Below, one piece after another: positions 19,405-28,670 of a stretch of 64,000 bases of DNA. A program made the position numbers and the translations under genes. The stretch comes from CAVPCY01 sp963770765 (GTDB lineage Bacteria; Actinomycetota; Coriobacteriia; Anaerosomatales; PHET01), in contig CAVYQS010000007.1 in assembly GCA_963770765.1 (NCBI GenBank), positions 1 through 64,000 on the forward strand, given 5' to 3'. Positions within the stretch are counted from its first letter, which is position 1, and each line of letters starts with the position of its first letter. Under the pieces are notes generated by a model. The model was not told the origin of the DNA, searched no databases, and was given only the letters and a program-made list of their open reading frames with translations.

Positions 19405-20853
19405 TTACGCGATCTGCTCGGCCGACGGCTCGCCCTCGGCTACCGCCTTGTACTCCGGGTGGTACTTCTCGATGAAGTCGCGGACGCGCTTGAGCTCGCC
19501 CATGGGCAGGCCGGACATGAGCTCCCAGCCGATGTCGAGCGTCTCCTCGATCGAACGGCCCTCATCGCCCTGACCCACGATGCGCGCCTCGAACTGATCG
19601 GCGAAGCGAAGATACGACCGGTCGATGTCCGACAGGGCCTCCTCGCCCACGATCGCCACGAGCCTGCGGAGGTCGCGGCCCTGTGCGTACGCGGCGTACA
19701 TCTGGTTGGCCACCGCGCGGTGGTCCTCACGCGTCTTGCCCTCGCCGATACCCAGGTTCATGAGCCTCGACAGACACGGCAGCACGTCGATCGGCGGGAA
19801 GACCGCACGACGGTGCAGCTGACGCGAAAGCACGATCTGACCCTCGGTGATGTAGCCCGTGAGGTCCGGAATGGGATGCGTGATGTCGTCGTCGGGCATC
19901 GACAGGATCGGCAACTGCGTGACCGAGCCTTTGCGGCCCTTGATGCGCCCCGCCCGTTCGTAGATGGTCGAAAGGTCCGTGTACATGTAGCCCGGATAGC
20001 CGCGGCGGCCCGGTACCTCTTCGCGTGCGGTGGAGACCTCGCGAAGCGCCTCGCAGTAGTTCGTCATGTCCGACAGGACCACGAGGACCTGCAGGTCCTT
20101 CTCGAAGGCGAGGTACTCGGCCACGGTGAGTGCACATCGCGGCGTGAGCAGTCGCTCGACGGTCGGGTCATCGGCGAGGTTGAGGAAGAAGACGACTCGC
20201 TCGAGGGCGCCGGTCTCTTCGAACTGCTGCATGAAGAAGCTGGCCTCGCGGTGCGTGATGCCCATCGCACCGAAGACGATCGCGAACTCCTCACCGGACT
20301 TCACTCGCGCCTGCCGGATGATCTGCGCCGCCAGCTCGTTCGCCGGCAGGCCCGATCCCGAGAAGATCGGGAGCTTCTGGCCACGAACGAGCGTGTTCAG
20401 CCCGTCGATGGCACTGATGCCGGTCTCGATGAAGTCGGCGGGCTGCTCGCGCGAGTACGGGTTGATCGGTGCACCGGTGATGTCGAGGCGCGCCTCGGGA
20501 ATGATCGGCGCGCCGCCGTCGATCGGCTTTCCTGTTCCGTTGAGCACCCGGCCCAGCAGTTCCGGGGAGACCTCGATCTTCGCGATCTCCTCAAGGAACC
20601 TGACCTCGGTCTTGGCGATGTCGATGCCGCGCGTGCCCTCGAACACCTGGATGACGGCGGTCTCGCCGTTGACCTCGAGGACCTGGCCGGAACGACGCGA
20701 GCCGTCGGGCATCGCGATGGCGACCATCTCGTTGTAGGCGACGCCGTGGACGTCGTTCACGAAGATCAGCGGCCCCGTGACGTACGACAGCGTCTTGTAG
20801 TCGGTCGAGATGAGCGAGCGTTTCGGCTCCTGGTTGACGGTCGTCTCGGCCAT
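19405..20853 (-). CDS. atpB: V-type ATP synthase subunit B (non-catalytic)
   Basis: The 482-residue regulatory head subunit. It has the family sequence YNEMVAIAMPDGSRRSGQVLE near the N-terminus and SGSGLPANELAAQIIRQA where the catalytic subunit has a P-loop. The nucleotide-pocket region reads VLSDMTNYCEALREVSTAREEVPGRRG in consecutive motifs. It overlaps the atpA stop by one base and is full length. With atpA it forms the hexameric A3B3 head. Confidence 0.97.
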   Translation of the reverse strand: MAETTVNQEPKRSLISTDYKTLSYVTGPLIFVNDVHGVAYNEMVAIAMPDGSRRSGQVLEVNGETAVIQVFEGTRGIDIAKTEVRFLEEIAKIEVSPELLGRVLNGTGKPIDGGAPIIPEARLDITGAPINPYSREQPADFIETGISAIDGLNTLVRGQKLPIFSGSGLPANELAAQIIRQARVKSGEEFAIVFGAMGITHREASFFMQQFEETGALERVVFFLNLADDPTVERLLTPRCALTVAEYLAFEKDLQVLVVLSDMTNYCEALREVSTAREEVPGRRGYPGYMYTDLSTIYERAGRIKGRKGSVTQLPILSMPDDDITHPIPDLTGYITEGQIVLSRQLHRRAVFPPIDVLPCLSRLMNLGIGEGKTREDHRAVANQMYAAYAQGRDLRRLVAIVGEEALSDIDRSYLRFADQFEARIVGQGDEGRSIEETLDIGWELMSGLPMGELKRVRDFIEKYHPEYKAVAEGEPSAEQIA

Positions 20854-22613
20854 CAGTACACCTCAATCCCTGCGACGTCTTCTGCGATTTGCGAAGCGAG
20901 AACCTGCATGCGCTCGAGCGCCTCCTCGTGGGGTGTGGTCTTGAGCGTCGCGATCTCATCGCGAATCGGCAGGTCCATGACCTGCCTGAGCGAGACACCG
21001 CGGTTGAGCGCTCCGGTCGCCGCGTCGTGGAACGTGAGGATCGTCTTCAGCAGCCAGTACTGCTTCTTGGGAGGGCAGTACGCGTCGACCTCGTCGAACG
21101 CGAACTGCTGCAAGAAGTCCTCCCGCAGCATGCGTGCGACCTCGAGGATGACCTTCTCGGACTCCGGCAGTGCGTCCGGTCCGACCAGCTGGACGATCTC
21201 CTGAAGCTCGGTCTCCTTCTGCAGGACGCTCATGGCGCGGTCGCGCTGTTCCAGCCAGTCCTCGGCGACGTTCGCTTCGTACCAGCGCTTCACCTGTCCC
21301 AGGAACAGGGTGTAGCTCTTGGTCCAGCTGATCGCCGGGAAGTGGCGCCTGTGGGCGAGCGACGTGTCGAGCGCCCAGAAGGCACCGGTCACGCGCAGCG
21401 AGTTCTGAGTCATCGGTTCCGACATGTCACCGCCGGCCGGCGACACAGCGCCGACCATCGTGACCGAGCCGACACGCTCGTCATCGTCGGCGCCCAGCGG
21501 CTGTACGCGGCCGGAGCGCTCGTAGAAGGCGGCGAGTCGAGTCGCAAGGTACGCGGGGTAGCCCTCTTCGCCCGGCATCTCCTCGAGACGACCGGAGACC
21601 TCTCGGAGCGCCTCGCCCCAACGGGAGGTCGAGTCGGCCATCATGGCCACGTTGTATCCCATGTCGCGGTAGAACTCCGCGAGCGTCGCACCCACGTAGA
21701 TGGATGCCTCGCGCGCCGCCACGGGCATGTTCGACGTGTTCGCGACGAGCACGGTGCGGTCCATGAGCGGCGCATCGTGCCGGGGATCCTCGAGGTGCGG
21801 GAACTCCGTGAGCACCTCGGTCATCTCGTTGCCGCGCTCGCCGCATCCGATGTAGACGATCACGTCGACGTCGGCCCACTTGGCCAGTGACTGCTGGGTG
21901 ACCGTCTTGCCCGTGCCGAAACCGCCCGGGATGATCGCGTTGCCACCCAGGGCGATCGGGAAGAACGTGTCGAGGATCCGCATGCCCGTCGTGAACGGAG
22001 TGGTCGGGTCCATCTTGCGCAGATACGGGCGGCCCTGACGCACGGGCCACTTCTGGCTCAGCCCGACCTCGGTACCGTCCTCGAACACAGCCATGGTCGT
22101 GTCGATGTTGTAGTCGCCCGCGGGAACGACGGACTTCAGCCGCCCGCGCTTGGCCGTGGGCGGGACCATGACCCGGTGAACGATGGTCTTGCCCTCGGGC
22201 ACCTCGCCGATCACGTCACCCGGCCCCACTTCGTCGCCCGCCGAGACCGTGGGCGTGAAGCTCCACATCTTCTCGCGGTCGAGAGCCGAGGCGACCGTTC
22301 CACGCTCGATGAAGTCGCCGCTCTCGGCAGCGATCACCGGCAGCGGACGCTGTACCCCGTCGTAGATGGAGGTCAGAAGCCCCGGGCCCAGCTCGACCAT
22401 GAGCGGACCCTCGGTGGACTCGACCAGCTCGCCGACTTTGAGGCCCGAGGTGTCCTCGTAGACCTGGATCGTCGCGGTGTCGCCTTCAAGGCGGATCACC
22501 TCGCCCATGAGGCCCTCGGTCCCCACTCGGACGATGTCGTACATTCGCGCGCCGGTCATCCCCGTAGCAACGGCGACCGGACCTGTGATCTTGAGAATCG
22601 TTCCGGCAATCAT
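20853..22613 (-). CDS. atpA: V-type ATP synthase subunit A (catalytic)
   Basis: The catalytic head subunit, 586 residues. The P-loop GGFGTGKT is at about residues 230-237, then GCGERGNEMTEVLTEFP with the catalytic Glu, and MADSTSRWGEALREVSGRL. Residues about 110-190 form the extra non-homologous region that separates A subunits from F-type beta. Start ATG at 22613 lies directly after the atpF stop. The enzyme either makes ATP from an ion gradient or uses ATP to pump; sequence alone does not tell the direction. Confidence 0.97.
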   Translation of the reverse strand: MIAGTILKITGPVAVATGMTGARMYDIVRVGTEGLMGEVIRLEGDTATIQVYEDTSGLKVGELVESTEGPLMVELGPGLLTSIYDGVQRPLPVIAAESGDFIERGTVASALDREKMWSFTPTVSAGDEVGPGDVIGEVPEGKTIVHRVMVPPTAKRGRLKSVVPAGDYNIDTTMAVFEDGTEVGLSQKWPVRQGRPYLRKMDPTTPFTTGMRILDTFFPIALGGNAIIPGGFGTGKTVTQQSLAKWADVDVIVYIGCGERGNEMTEVLTEFPHLEDPRHDAPLMDRTVLVANTSNMPVAAREASIYVGATLAEFYRDMGYNVAMMADSTSRWGEALREVSGRLEEMPGEEGYPAYLATRLAAFYERSGRVQPLGADDDERVGSVTMVGAVSPAGGDMSEPMTQNSLRVTGAFWALDTSLAHRRHFPAISWTKSYTLFLGQVKRWYEANVAEDWLEQRDRAMSVLQKETELQEIVQLVGPDALPESEKVILEVARMLREDFLQQFAFDEVDAYCPPKKQYWLLKTILTFHDAATGALNRGVSLRQVMDLPIRDEIATLKTTPHEEALERMQVLASQIAEDVAGIEVY

Positions 22614-22946
22614 CTAGCCTCGCCTCAATGTGATGTCGAATCCGATGGCCCGTCGAATGAGCCTTGCCAGGTAGGCACGATGGTCGTCGCCGAACGCGAG
22701 CTTCTCCCGCAGTGGGAGCGAGATCACGAGCGGCCGGTAGATCGAGTCGATCTTCTTTTGCGTCCGTTCGTCGATCGCGGCCATCATCTGCTCGTTGACC
22801 GCGATGATGCCGCTGTCTTCGTCGTCCAGGAGCCTGTTGAGGCGCACCCGCACCTCTTCCTCGGACTCCACGACCTCCACGTCGACACCTGCGAGCCTGA
22901 AGCCGTCGGCGTTGTCCGGGTCGGTGAGGACGATGAGCTTATACAA
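22614..22946 (-). CDS. atpF: V-type ATP synthase subunit F
   Basis: The 110-residue central-stalk subunit that binds D. The Rossmann-like N-terminal half reads YKLIVLTDPDNADGFRLAG and the C-terminal part has GIIAVNEQMM and YRPLVISLPLREKL. TTG at 22946 is the start, because GGAG lies 8 nt upstream and conserved sequence begins there. It overlaps the end of atpC by 8 nt and abuts atpA. Confidence 0.9.
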   Translation of the reverse strand: MYKLIVLTDPDNADGFRLAGVDVEVVESEEEVRVRLNRLLDDEDSGIIAVNEQMMAAIDERTQKKIDSIYRPLVISLPLREKLAFGDDHRAYLARLIRRAIGFDITLRRG

Positions 22947-24033
22947 GGATGAGCTCCTTCCTCGTCCGCTCGGCCGGCATGCCGACCGCCACACCCTTGA
23001 CGATGATCCGCAGGTTGGTGATCTCGTTCTGCTTTCCCCACAGGTATGCGATCGGGATTCCGATCCCCAGGGGGTCCGACCCCCCGAGCCTCAACACCAT
23101 GCGCATGAACCGGTCCTCCAGCGCCCGCTCGAACACCGCGACCGAGAGAGTCTCCAGATAGCGCAGCGCCGCTTCATCGAGAAGCGTCGTGTAGCGCGAG
23201 CCCCTGAGCCCGTCCAGTATCTCGTCGATGTCCGACATGGCGCACAGCCGCAGGTACGTCTCCAGGCTGAGATCAGAGCCACCCAGCAAGAAGTAGTCTT
23301 GCGCCTGTTCGGGCGGCAGGTTCTCGCGCGCTGCCCTGAAGACCATGACCAGGTTCTGCTTGTCGACTCGCTGCTGGAGGATGCTCCGCGCGATCGCGTA
23401 GTTGCGGCGCCGTTTCGCAAGCCGCTTCGTCGACCACGCTGCGTACTGGTGATCGAGCGCAAGCTCAAGATCGGCGAGCTCGCCGGTGCGCTGATACTCT
23501 TGATAGCCGTCGCGCAGCGCAACCGCCTGCGGCAGGCCCCACGTCGATGCGAGGTCCACCACCCCACGGAGGTCACCCTGGCCGATCAGCCCATCGAGAT
23601 CGATCTGCGAAAGCGTGCCTACCGGCAAGAGCCCTTCGCCGATCTCCTCAGCGGTGAGGTGCATGTGCTTGCCGCGCACGATCGACTTCATGTTGAAGAC
23701 GTCCCAGCGGCCCAGCAGCGTGCTACAGATGTCGAACGCCTCGTCATTGAGAAAGCCGAGCACCTTACGGTACGTCGCGACGAGGTTGAGCTTGAGCGCC
23801 TGGTCGACCGAGGTGGCCGTCAGGCCATGGATGAGCGTCTCCTCGAGATACGGTCCGATCTCGGTGTGGGTCAGCTCCTGGATGATCTGACGGATGTCGG
23901 CCGCCCCAAGGAGTTGATCGAGCTGCTCGCTCTTGAGCAGCCGCGACCGCATGCCCCGGAGACGGGCGTTCGAGTAGCCGTAGTCGTTCCCTCTGCTCTG
24001 AGTGGTTTGCTTGGCGACCGCGGTGGGGCTCAT
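22939..24033 (-). CDS. atpC: V-type ATP synthase subunit C (d-type, rotor cap)
   Basis: Funnel-shaped subunit that joins the central stalk to the membrane ring. The 364-residue protein has three similar helical repeats. NDYGYSNARLRGMRSRLL is the N-terminal family sequence, and the C-terminus has a conserved core of LWGKQNEITNLRIIVKG. Its ATG overlaps the atpE stop by 4 nt. Intact. Confidence 0.93.
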   Translation of the reverse strand: MSPTAVAKQTTQSRGNDYGYSNARLRGMRSRLLKSEQLDQLLGAADIRQIIQELTHTEIGPYLEETLIHGLTATSVDQALKLNLVATYRKVLGFLNDEAFDICSTLLGRWDVFNMKSIVRGKHMHLTAEEIGEGLLPVGTLSQIDLDGLIGQGDLRGVVDLASTWGLPQAVALRDGYQEYQRTGELADLELALDHQYAAWSTKRLAKRRRNYAIARSILQQRVDKQNLVMVFRAARENLPPEQAQDYFLLGGSDLSLETYLRLCAMSDIDEILDGLRGSRYTTLLDEAALRYLETLSVAVFERALEDRFMRMVLRLGGSDPLGIGIPIAYLWGKQNEITNLRIIVKGVAVGMPAERTRKELILV

Positions 24034-24608
24034 GTGAACAGAATCTCCGCGACCTCGGCCTGCGCGAGGCCAGCAAGCTTATCCAGCCTGTCCTCGAGCG
24101 TGTTGCGTCGCATGATCCGCCCGCCTTCGAGCGCGATCACGAGCCCGCCGGTCGTCGAGAGGTCCGGGCGCACCGTCGCGTCCACACCGCGCTCTGAGAG
24201 CACGGCTCGGGCGAGATCCGCGTCGGCGGGATCGACGAGCACCTCGAAGTCGCCCTCCACACCGCTGAGGGCTTCATCGGCCAGAGTCCGGAACGACTGC
24301 GCGTAGTCCGATCGCGCTCTCACCGCGGCGAGCTCGGCCAAGGCGGCCTCGAACACGTCGTTGACCGCGCGTTCCTTGACGCCCGCCATCCGCTTGCGCG
24401 CATCGAGCCGGACCGAGTTCAGGTCCTGAGCGCTGCGCGAACGCGCAGCCTTCCCGGCGGCCTCGATGTGCGCCTCACGGGCCTTCGCCGCCGCAAGCTC
24501 GGCCTCCTCGACGATCGAGGCCGCATGCGCACGCGCCTCGGCCAGTACGGCCTCAGAATCCTTGTCAGCCTGCTCCTCAAGCGCTCTGAAGATGTCCTCA
24601 AGTGCCAT
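24030..24608 (-). CDS. atpE: V-type ATP synthase subunit E (peripheral stalk)
   Basis: The 192-residue peripheral-stalk subunit has a long Ala/Glu/Lys-rich N-terminal helix (residues about 5-95) and a globular C-terminal domain ending with TTGGLVIALEGGRIMRRNTLEDRLD. It would form a right-handed coiled coil with the G/H-type subunit encoded first in the operon. ATG at 24608 begins the helical segment; it lies about 50 nt after atpK. Confidence 0.93.
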   Translation of the reverse strand: MALEDIFRALEEQADKDSEAVLAEARAHAASIVEEAELAAAKAREAHIEAAGKAARSRSAQDLNSVRLDARKRMAGVKERAVNDVFEAALAELAAVRARSDYAQSFRTLADEALSGVEGDFEVLVDPADADLARAVLSERGVDATVRPDLSTTGGLVIALEGGRIMRRNTLEDRLDKLAGLAQAEVAEILFT

Positions 24609-24659
24609 GCGTGGGTTCCCTCCGCCTTGCCTGCTGTGAGGTGTCTACCGTCGTTCGCG

Positions 24660-24992
24660 CTAGCCGCTGATCAGGATCGCGGACACGAAACCGAGAAGGA
24701 CGATGACCTCAGGCAGAGCCTGCAGAGTGATGATCCAGATCGAGACCTCGGGGCGCTCGGCGAGCGTGCCGGCACCGGCAGAGCCGATCTTCGCCTGGGC
24801 GTAGCCGGCTGCGAGCGCGGACAGGCCCATGGCCAGACCGGCTGCAAACGCTTTCGACGCGTAGGTGCGCCAGTCGTCCTGACCTGGGGTCAGAGTGCTG
24901 GCGGCTTCCTCTGCGAGCGCCACCATTGGGACCAGCATCGCCGAAACGAACGCGGTACCGAACACCAGTTTGTTGAGCCTCTTTCCGATCAT
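24660..24992 (-). CDS. atpK: V-type ATP synthase subunit K (membrane rotor ring)
   Basis: Proteolipid of the ion-carrying ring. The 110-residue chain has a hydrophobic N-terminal segment (8-27), then one hairpin of two helices (about 45-66 and 84-108). The ion-binding carboxylate is Glu95 in LQALPEVIVLLGF. Many bacterial K subunits have two hairpins (about 150 residues); this one has one plus the N-terminal segment, which may be a signal-type leader. The residues after Glu95 are hydrophobic, unlike several sodium-binding versions, but ion choice cannot be settled by eye. ATG overlaps the atpI stop (ATGA). Confidence 0.9.
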   Translation of the reverse strand: MIGKRLNKLVFGTAFVSAMLVPMVALAEEAASTLTPGQDDWRTYASKAFAAGLAMGLSALAAGYAQAKIGSAGAGTLAERPEVSIWIITLQALPEVIVLLGFVSAILISG

Positions 24993-26977
24993 ACGCTCTT
25001 TTCACCTCCGGTTTTCGTGAACGGGCTGTACTGCTGATTACCGGTCTCGTAGAACCCCCTGAAGAACTCCAGGAAGTTGAGACGCATTGCATGAATCGCG
25101 GGGCTGAACGATGCGATGATGAAGTTCAGGGAGTGGAGCACGATGCCGATCAGCACGGCGAGCACCGCCATGGCAGGGGTGGAAGCCATCTCGGCGACGA
25201 TCTTGTTGATCGCGTCCGCGAAGATGGCGCCTGCCAGACCGACGGCCATGATTCGAATGTAGCTCGCCATCCCGGTGAACGCTTCGAGCGTCTCGATGAC
25301 ACCCATGATCCCGCCGCCTCGCACGGCGAAGACGAAGCCGCCGAGTGCGAAGAGGGCGAACAGTATCTGTCCCCCGATGGCCCACGAGCCGAACTGGCTC
25401 GCGACCAGCGTGAAGACGACCACGATGCCGATGCCCACGACGAAGGCGAGAATGCCTCCCTTTTCCTGCAGGTGATGCTTGTTCTTGGTTCGCAGCGCGT
25501 TCACCACACCCAGGATCAAGCTGAGGATGACGTGAACGACGCCCACCGCGATGGCCACGATCATGAATGTCTCTACGGCGTGCACACGATCGAACGGCAA
25601 GGTGACCGGTCCGATCTGAATCTGCTGGATCCAATCGAGATAGCGGGTCCCGAGTACGTTGCCGAAGAACTCGCCGTAGAGGAACCCGAAGACGATGACC
25701 ATGGTCGCGGCCGGGCCCAGCACCGATGTCGCCACATGTACGAGCTCGTTCTCCTTGAACTTGCGACGCAGCCAGATGACGATGCCGAGCATGATCGTGC
25801 CGTAGCCGATGTCGCCAACGATCATGCCGAAGAACAGCGGGAAGAACAGGAAGAGGAAGATCGACGGGTCGAGCGTGCCGTAGCGCGGTGTCCCGTAGAC
25901 GCCCAGCAGCTTCTGGAACGGCTCGACGCGGGGATCGTTCTTCATCGCGACAGGCGTGTCCGCGTACTCGCTCTCCTTGATCTCGGTCTGCTGCACGATG
26001 ACGTCGTCGCCCCAGCGCTGCGAGATCGAATCGCGCAGCTCGGGCACGTCCTCGACGGGCATCCAGCCGGTGATGACGAACGCGTACGCGGTGCGCCCGA
26101 ACTGGGGTATCGCATCGATCTCGGCGCAGCGGTCGATCAGCACATCGCGAATCGCAACGAGCTTCGTCCGCCAGGTCTTGGACATCTGGTCGAGCTCCTT
26201 GCGGATGTCCTCCAAGTCGGTGGGAAGCGTCTTGCGACGGCTCTTCAGCTCGTCGTAGGCGGCGTCGAAGGGCATACCCTCGAACTCGCTCGGCAGCCGG
26301 ATCTGATTGATGTTCTCCATCGCCAGGAACTTGTGGACCGGCTCGGAGTACTGCCGACCGAAGACGACGATCGCGGCCGTGGTGTCCTCATCGACATCGG
26401 TGGAGACGACCTCGTACTGCTTGTGCGTGATGCGGTCGAGTTCCTCCTTGAGGGTGTCGAGCGCCGTCTTGTAGCGGCGTTCGAACAGCAACGCCACCGA
26501 GTCGTACGCGCCGGTGGTGACCACCTTGCGCGCGAGCGGCTGGATCTTCTGGAGGATCGGCTCGTAGCGCCCCAGGAGCTCGAGCTCCGACTCGAGGTCG
26601 GTGTGAGTCGCGGCGAGGGTCGCCGTGCGGTCCTCGACGTCGTCGATGACCTTCTTCACCTCTGTCCGCAGCGCTTCGGCATCAAGTCCACACAGCCGGT
26701 CGTAGGCCGCGCGCACCTCGCTGCTGTCGAGCTCCGGCCCCCCTCGATCCAAAGCCTTGAGGATGGATCGAACGCGGATCAGCATCTCGTCCATGCTGTC
26801 GCGCTCCACCTCTTGCCGGCCGACCACTTCCATGCGATCGAGCGGCACCTCGCCACGTGAGATCTTGTTGGACAGATCCTCGATGTGCAGTCGTCCCTTA
26901 TCGTGAATCATGCCGAGAACGTCGAAGAAAAGGCCCTTCGGGCCGATGATCTCGACTCGTGCCATCGGGACGAGCAT
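24989..26977 (-). CDS. atpI: V-type ATP synthase subunit I (a-type stator)
   Basis: The 662-residue membrane stator. The N-terminal soluble half (about 1-340) contains coiled coils, and the C-terminal half has about seven to eight membrane helices starting at FLFFPLFFGMIVGDIGYG, a family hallmark. The essential Arg is expected in the second-last helices, in the SYIRIMAVGLAG region. It forms the ion half-channels with the K ring. ATG at 26977 has AGGGGG about 9 nt upstream. Confidence 0.95.
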   Translation of the reverse strand: MLVPMARVEIIGPKGLFFDVLGMIHDKGRLHIEDLSNKISRGEVPLDRMEVVGRQEVERDSMDEMLIRVRSILKALDRGGPELDSSEVRAAYDRLCGLDAEALRTEVKKVIDDVEDRTATLAATHTDLESELELLGRYEPILQKIQPLARKVVTTGAYDSVALLFERRYKTALDTLKEELDRITHKQYEVVSTDVDEDTTAAIVVFGRQYSEPVHKFLAMENINQIRLPSEFEGMPFDAAYDELKSRRKTLPTDLEDIRKELDQMSKTWRTKLVAIRDVLIDRCAEIDAIPQFGRTAYAFVITGWMPVEDVPELRDSISQRWGDDVIVQQTEIKESEYADTPVAMKNDPRVEPFQKLLGVYGTPRYGTLDPSIFLFLFFPLFFGMIVGDIGYGTIMLGIVIWLRRKFKENELVHVATSVLGPAATMVIVFGFLYGEFFGNVLGTRYLDWIQQIQIGPVTLPFDRVHAVETFMIVAIAVGVVHVILSLILGVVNALRTKNKHHLQEKGGILAFVVGIGIVVVFTLVASQFGSWAIGGQILFALFALGGFVFAVRGGGIMGVIETLEAFTGMASYIRIMAVGLAGAIFADAINKIVAEMASTPAMAVLAVLIGIVLHSLNFIIASFSPAIHAMRLNFLEFFRGFYETGNQQYSPFTKTGGEKSV

Positions 26978-27015
26978 CTGGTCACACCCCCTCAGACTGT
27001 CGGACTACTACAGGC

Positions 27016-27384
27016 TCAGTCGCCCATGACTGACTTGACGACGAACGCGACAGCCTGCGGCTGGCGTTCCTTGATCCGCGTCTCCAGCTCCTGGACTTCA
27101 ACCTCAGCCTTCTCACGAACGTCGAGCTTCTCCTTCTCGAGCTGAGCCCGCACCTCCAGTTCGTGGGCGCTCGCGAGCTCGGCGGCATCATCGTTCGCGG
27201 AGCTCATGGTGGCCGCAGCGAGCTTGCGTGCATCAGCCATGATCTCGTCGGCTGCACGTTTGGCCCCGAGCATCCGCCCGGAGATCTCGATCTCCTTCTC
27301 GCGTATGAGGTGCAGCGGAGAGTTGTCGTCGCTGGCGACGGTGTCTTGATGGAACTGCAGGTTCTCTATGACCTTGTCGTCCAC
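27016..27384 (-). CDS. V-type ATP synthase subunit G/H-like peripheral-stalk protein
   Basis: First gene of the ATPase operon. The 122-residue protein is almost wholly one long charged helix (EKEIEISGRMLGAKRAADEI, EKEKLDVREKAEVEVQEL) as expected for the partner of subunit E in the peripheral stalk. GTG at 27384 is chosen because AAGGGGGGCC lies just upstream and the upstream in-frame sequence is not protein-like. The family is poorly conserved, so the call rests on position, length and helix pattern. Confidence 0.7.
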   Translation of the reverse strand: MDDKVIENLQFHQDTVASDDNSPLHLIREKEIEISGRMLGAKRAADEIMADARKLAAATMSSANDDAAELASAHELEVRAQLEKEKLDVREKAEVEVQELETRIKERQPQAVAFVVKSVMGD

Positions 27385-27442
27385 GTAGGCCCCCCTTGGC
27401 ATCGTGGCATGCGAAGAACAGTTCGCTGCTTGTGGACTGATT

Positions 27443-27471
27443 TCGATAGTGAGGGGGGCTCCTCCTGCCAA
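27443..27471 (-). promoter_or_regulatory. Candidate promoter for the V-ATPase operon
   Basis: Minus strand: -35 TTGGCA (plus 27466-27471), 17-nt spacer, -10 TATCGA (plus 27443-27448). It lies between alr and the first ATPase gene, in a 124-nt gap. Confidence 0.4.
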
Positions 27472-27508
27472 CAGCAAGAGAAAATCATCACACCCGGCGA
27501 GATGGTTC

Positions 27509-28627
27509 CTAGCGGTAGATGCGCTCGAGCCGCATGCCGAAGGAACAGGCGAGCTCGTAGTTGATCGTGCCGGCCATCTCGGCCAGCTCATCCAAGGTGA
27601 TCCGGAGGGAACCGCTCTCCCCCACGAGCACGAACTCGGAGCCTCGGACCGCCGTCACGCCGCGCGGCACTTCGACCATGAACTGGTCCATGCACACGCG
27701 GCCCACTTGGGCAGCGCGTACGCCTTCCACGAGTATCGGCATCTTGTTGGAGAGCACACGGTGAACGCCATCCGCGTAGCCAAGCGGCAGGGTCGCGATC
27801 GTGGCCTGAGCGCCCGCATGCCACGTGAGCCCGTAGCTCACCCCTTCGCCCATCCCGATCCTCTTGACGAGCGTGGCCTTGGCCTTCACCGACATCGCCG
27901 GCCGAAGGTCGATCGCGTCGTAGGTCGAACGCGCGGGGTGCAGGCCGTACAGCGAGATGCCGCACCTGACCATGTCGAAGTGCGACTCCGGGACCAGGAT
28001 GGTGGCGGGGCTGTTCGCGGCGTGGACGATTCCCGGCTCGACCCGCTCGGTCCTCATGCCGTCGAGGACCTGTCGGAACCGCTGGAGCTGACGTGTCACA
28101 TCCCAGTCTCCGGGGACATCGGCCGTCGCGAAGTGCGTGAACGTACCTTCGAGATGCAACCCGGGGAACTCGGCAAGCATGGCGGCGAAACGAGGCGCGT
28201 CCTCCGGCGAGACGCCGATCCGGTTCATGCCGGTGTCTATCTTCAGGTGGTACGGCGCCTCGACACCTCGTCCGGCTGCGGTGCGGCCCAGCGCACCCGC
28301 GAACTCACGGGTGTAGACAGTGGGAATCAAGCCGTGCTCGAGGATGGCGGGCACGGTGGATTCCGGTGGCTCGGAGAGTATCTGGACGGGAGCCGATATG
28401 CCCGCGGACCTCAGCTCGATGGCCTCACGGACCGTGGCAACGCCAAGCCGATCCGCGCCTGCGGCGAGTGCCGCGCGTGCCACTTCGACGGCACCGTGCC
28501 CGTAGCCGTCGGCTTTGACCACCGCCATGAAGCGCGTTCCGGCGCGGGTGAGGCCCTTGAGCGCGGCCACGTTGTGCGCGATGGCGCTCACGTCGATCTC
28601 AGCCCAGGCCCACCGGCTCTCGGTCAT
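27509..28627 (-). CDS. alr: Alanine racemase
   Basis: PLP enzyme that makes D-alanine for peptidoglycan. The PLP lysine is in AVVKADGYGHGAVEVA near residue 38 and the second catalytic base, Tyr, in GVSYGLTW near 262. HLKIDTGMNRIGV and VRCGISLYGLHPA are further signatures. The 372-residue protein is full length. ATG at 28627 has AAGGAG 9 nt upstream. It lies downstream of nnr and acpS, as in many Gram-positive genomes where alr follows acpS. Confidence 0.97.
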   Translation of the reverse strand: MTESRWAWAEIDVSAIAHNVAALKGLTRAGTRFMAVVKADGYGHGAVEVARAALAAGADRLGVATVREAIELRSAGISAPVQILSEPPESTVPAILEHGLIPTVYTREFAGALGRTAAGRGVEAPYHLKIDTGMNRIGVSPEDAPRFAAMLAEFPGLHLEGTFTHFATADVPGDWDVTRQLQRFRQVLDGMRTERVEPGIVHAANSPATILVPESHFDMVRCGISLYGLHPARSTYDAIDLRPAMSVKAKATLVKRIGMGEGVSYGLTWHAGAQATIATLPLGYADGVHRVLSNKMPILVEGVRAAQVGRVCMDQFMVEVPRGVTAVRGSEFVLVGESGSLRITLDELAEMAGTINYELACSFGMRLERIYR

Positions 28628-28670
28628 CGCGCCATGCTCCTTCGCTGCCTTTCGGCTCGGACGCCGTTCA

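Noticed and set aside
18721..21204. 827-codon open frame on + opposite atpD and atpB
   Set aside because: Shadow of strongly conserved V-ATPase genes; the composition is that of a complement frame.
25091..26860. 589-codon open frame on + opposite atpI
   Set aside because: Acidic, Asp/Glu/His-rich complement of a membrane-protein gene; no ribosome site.
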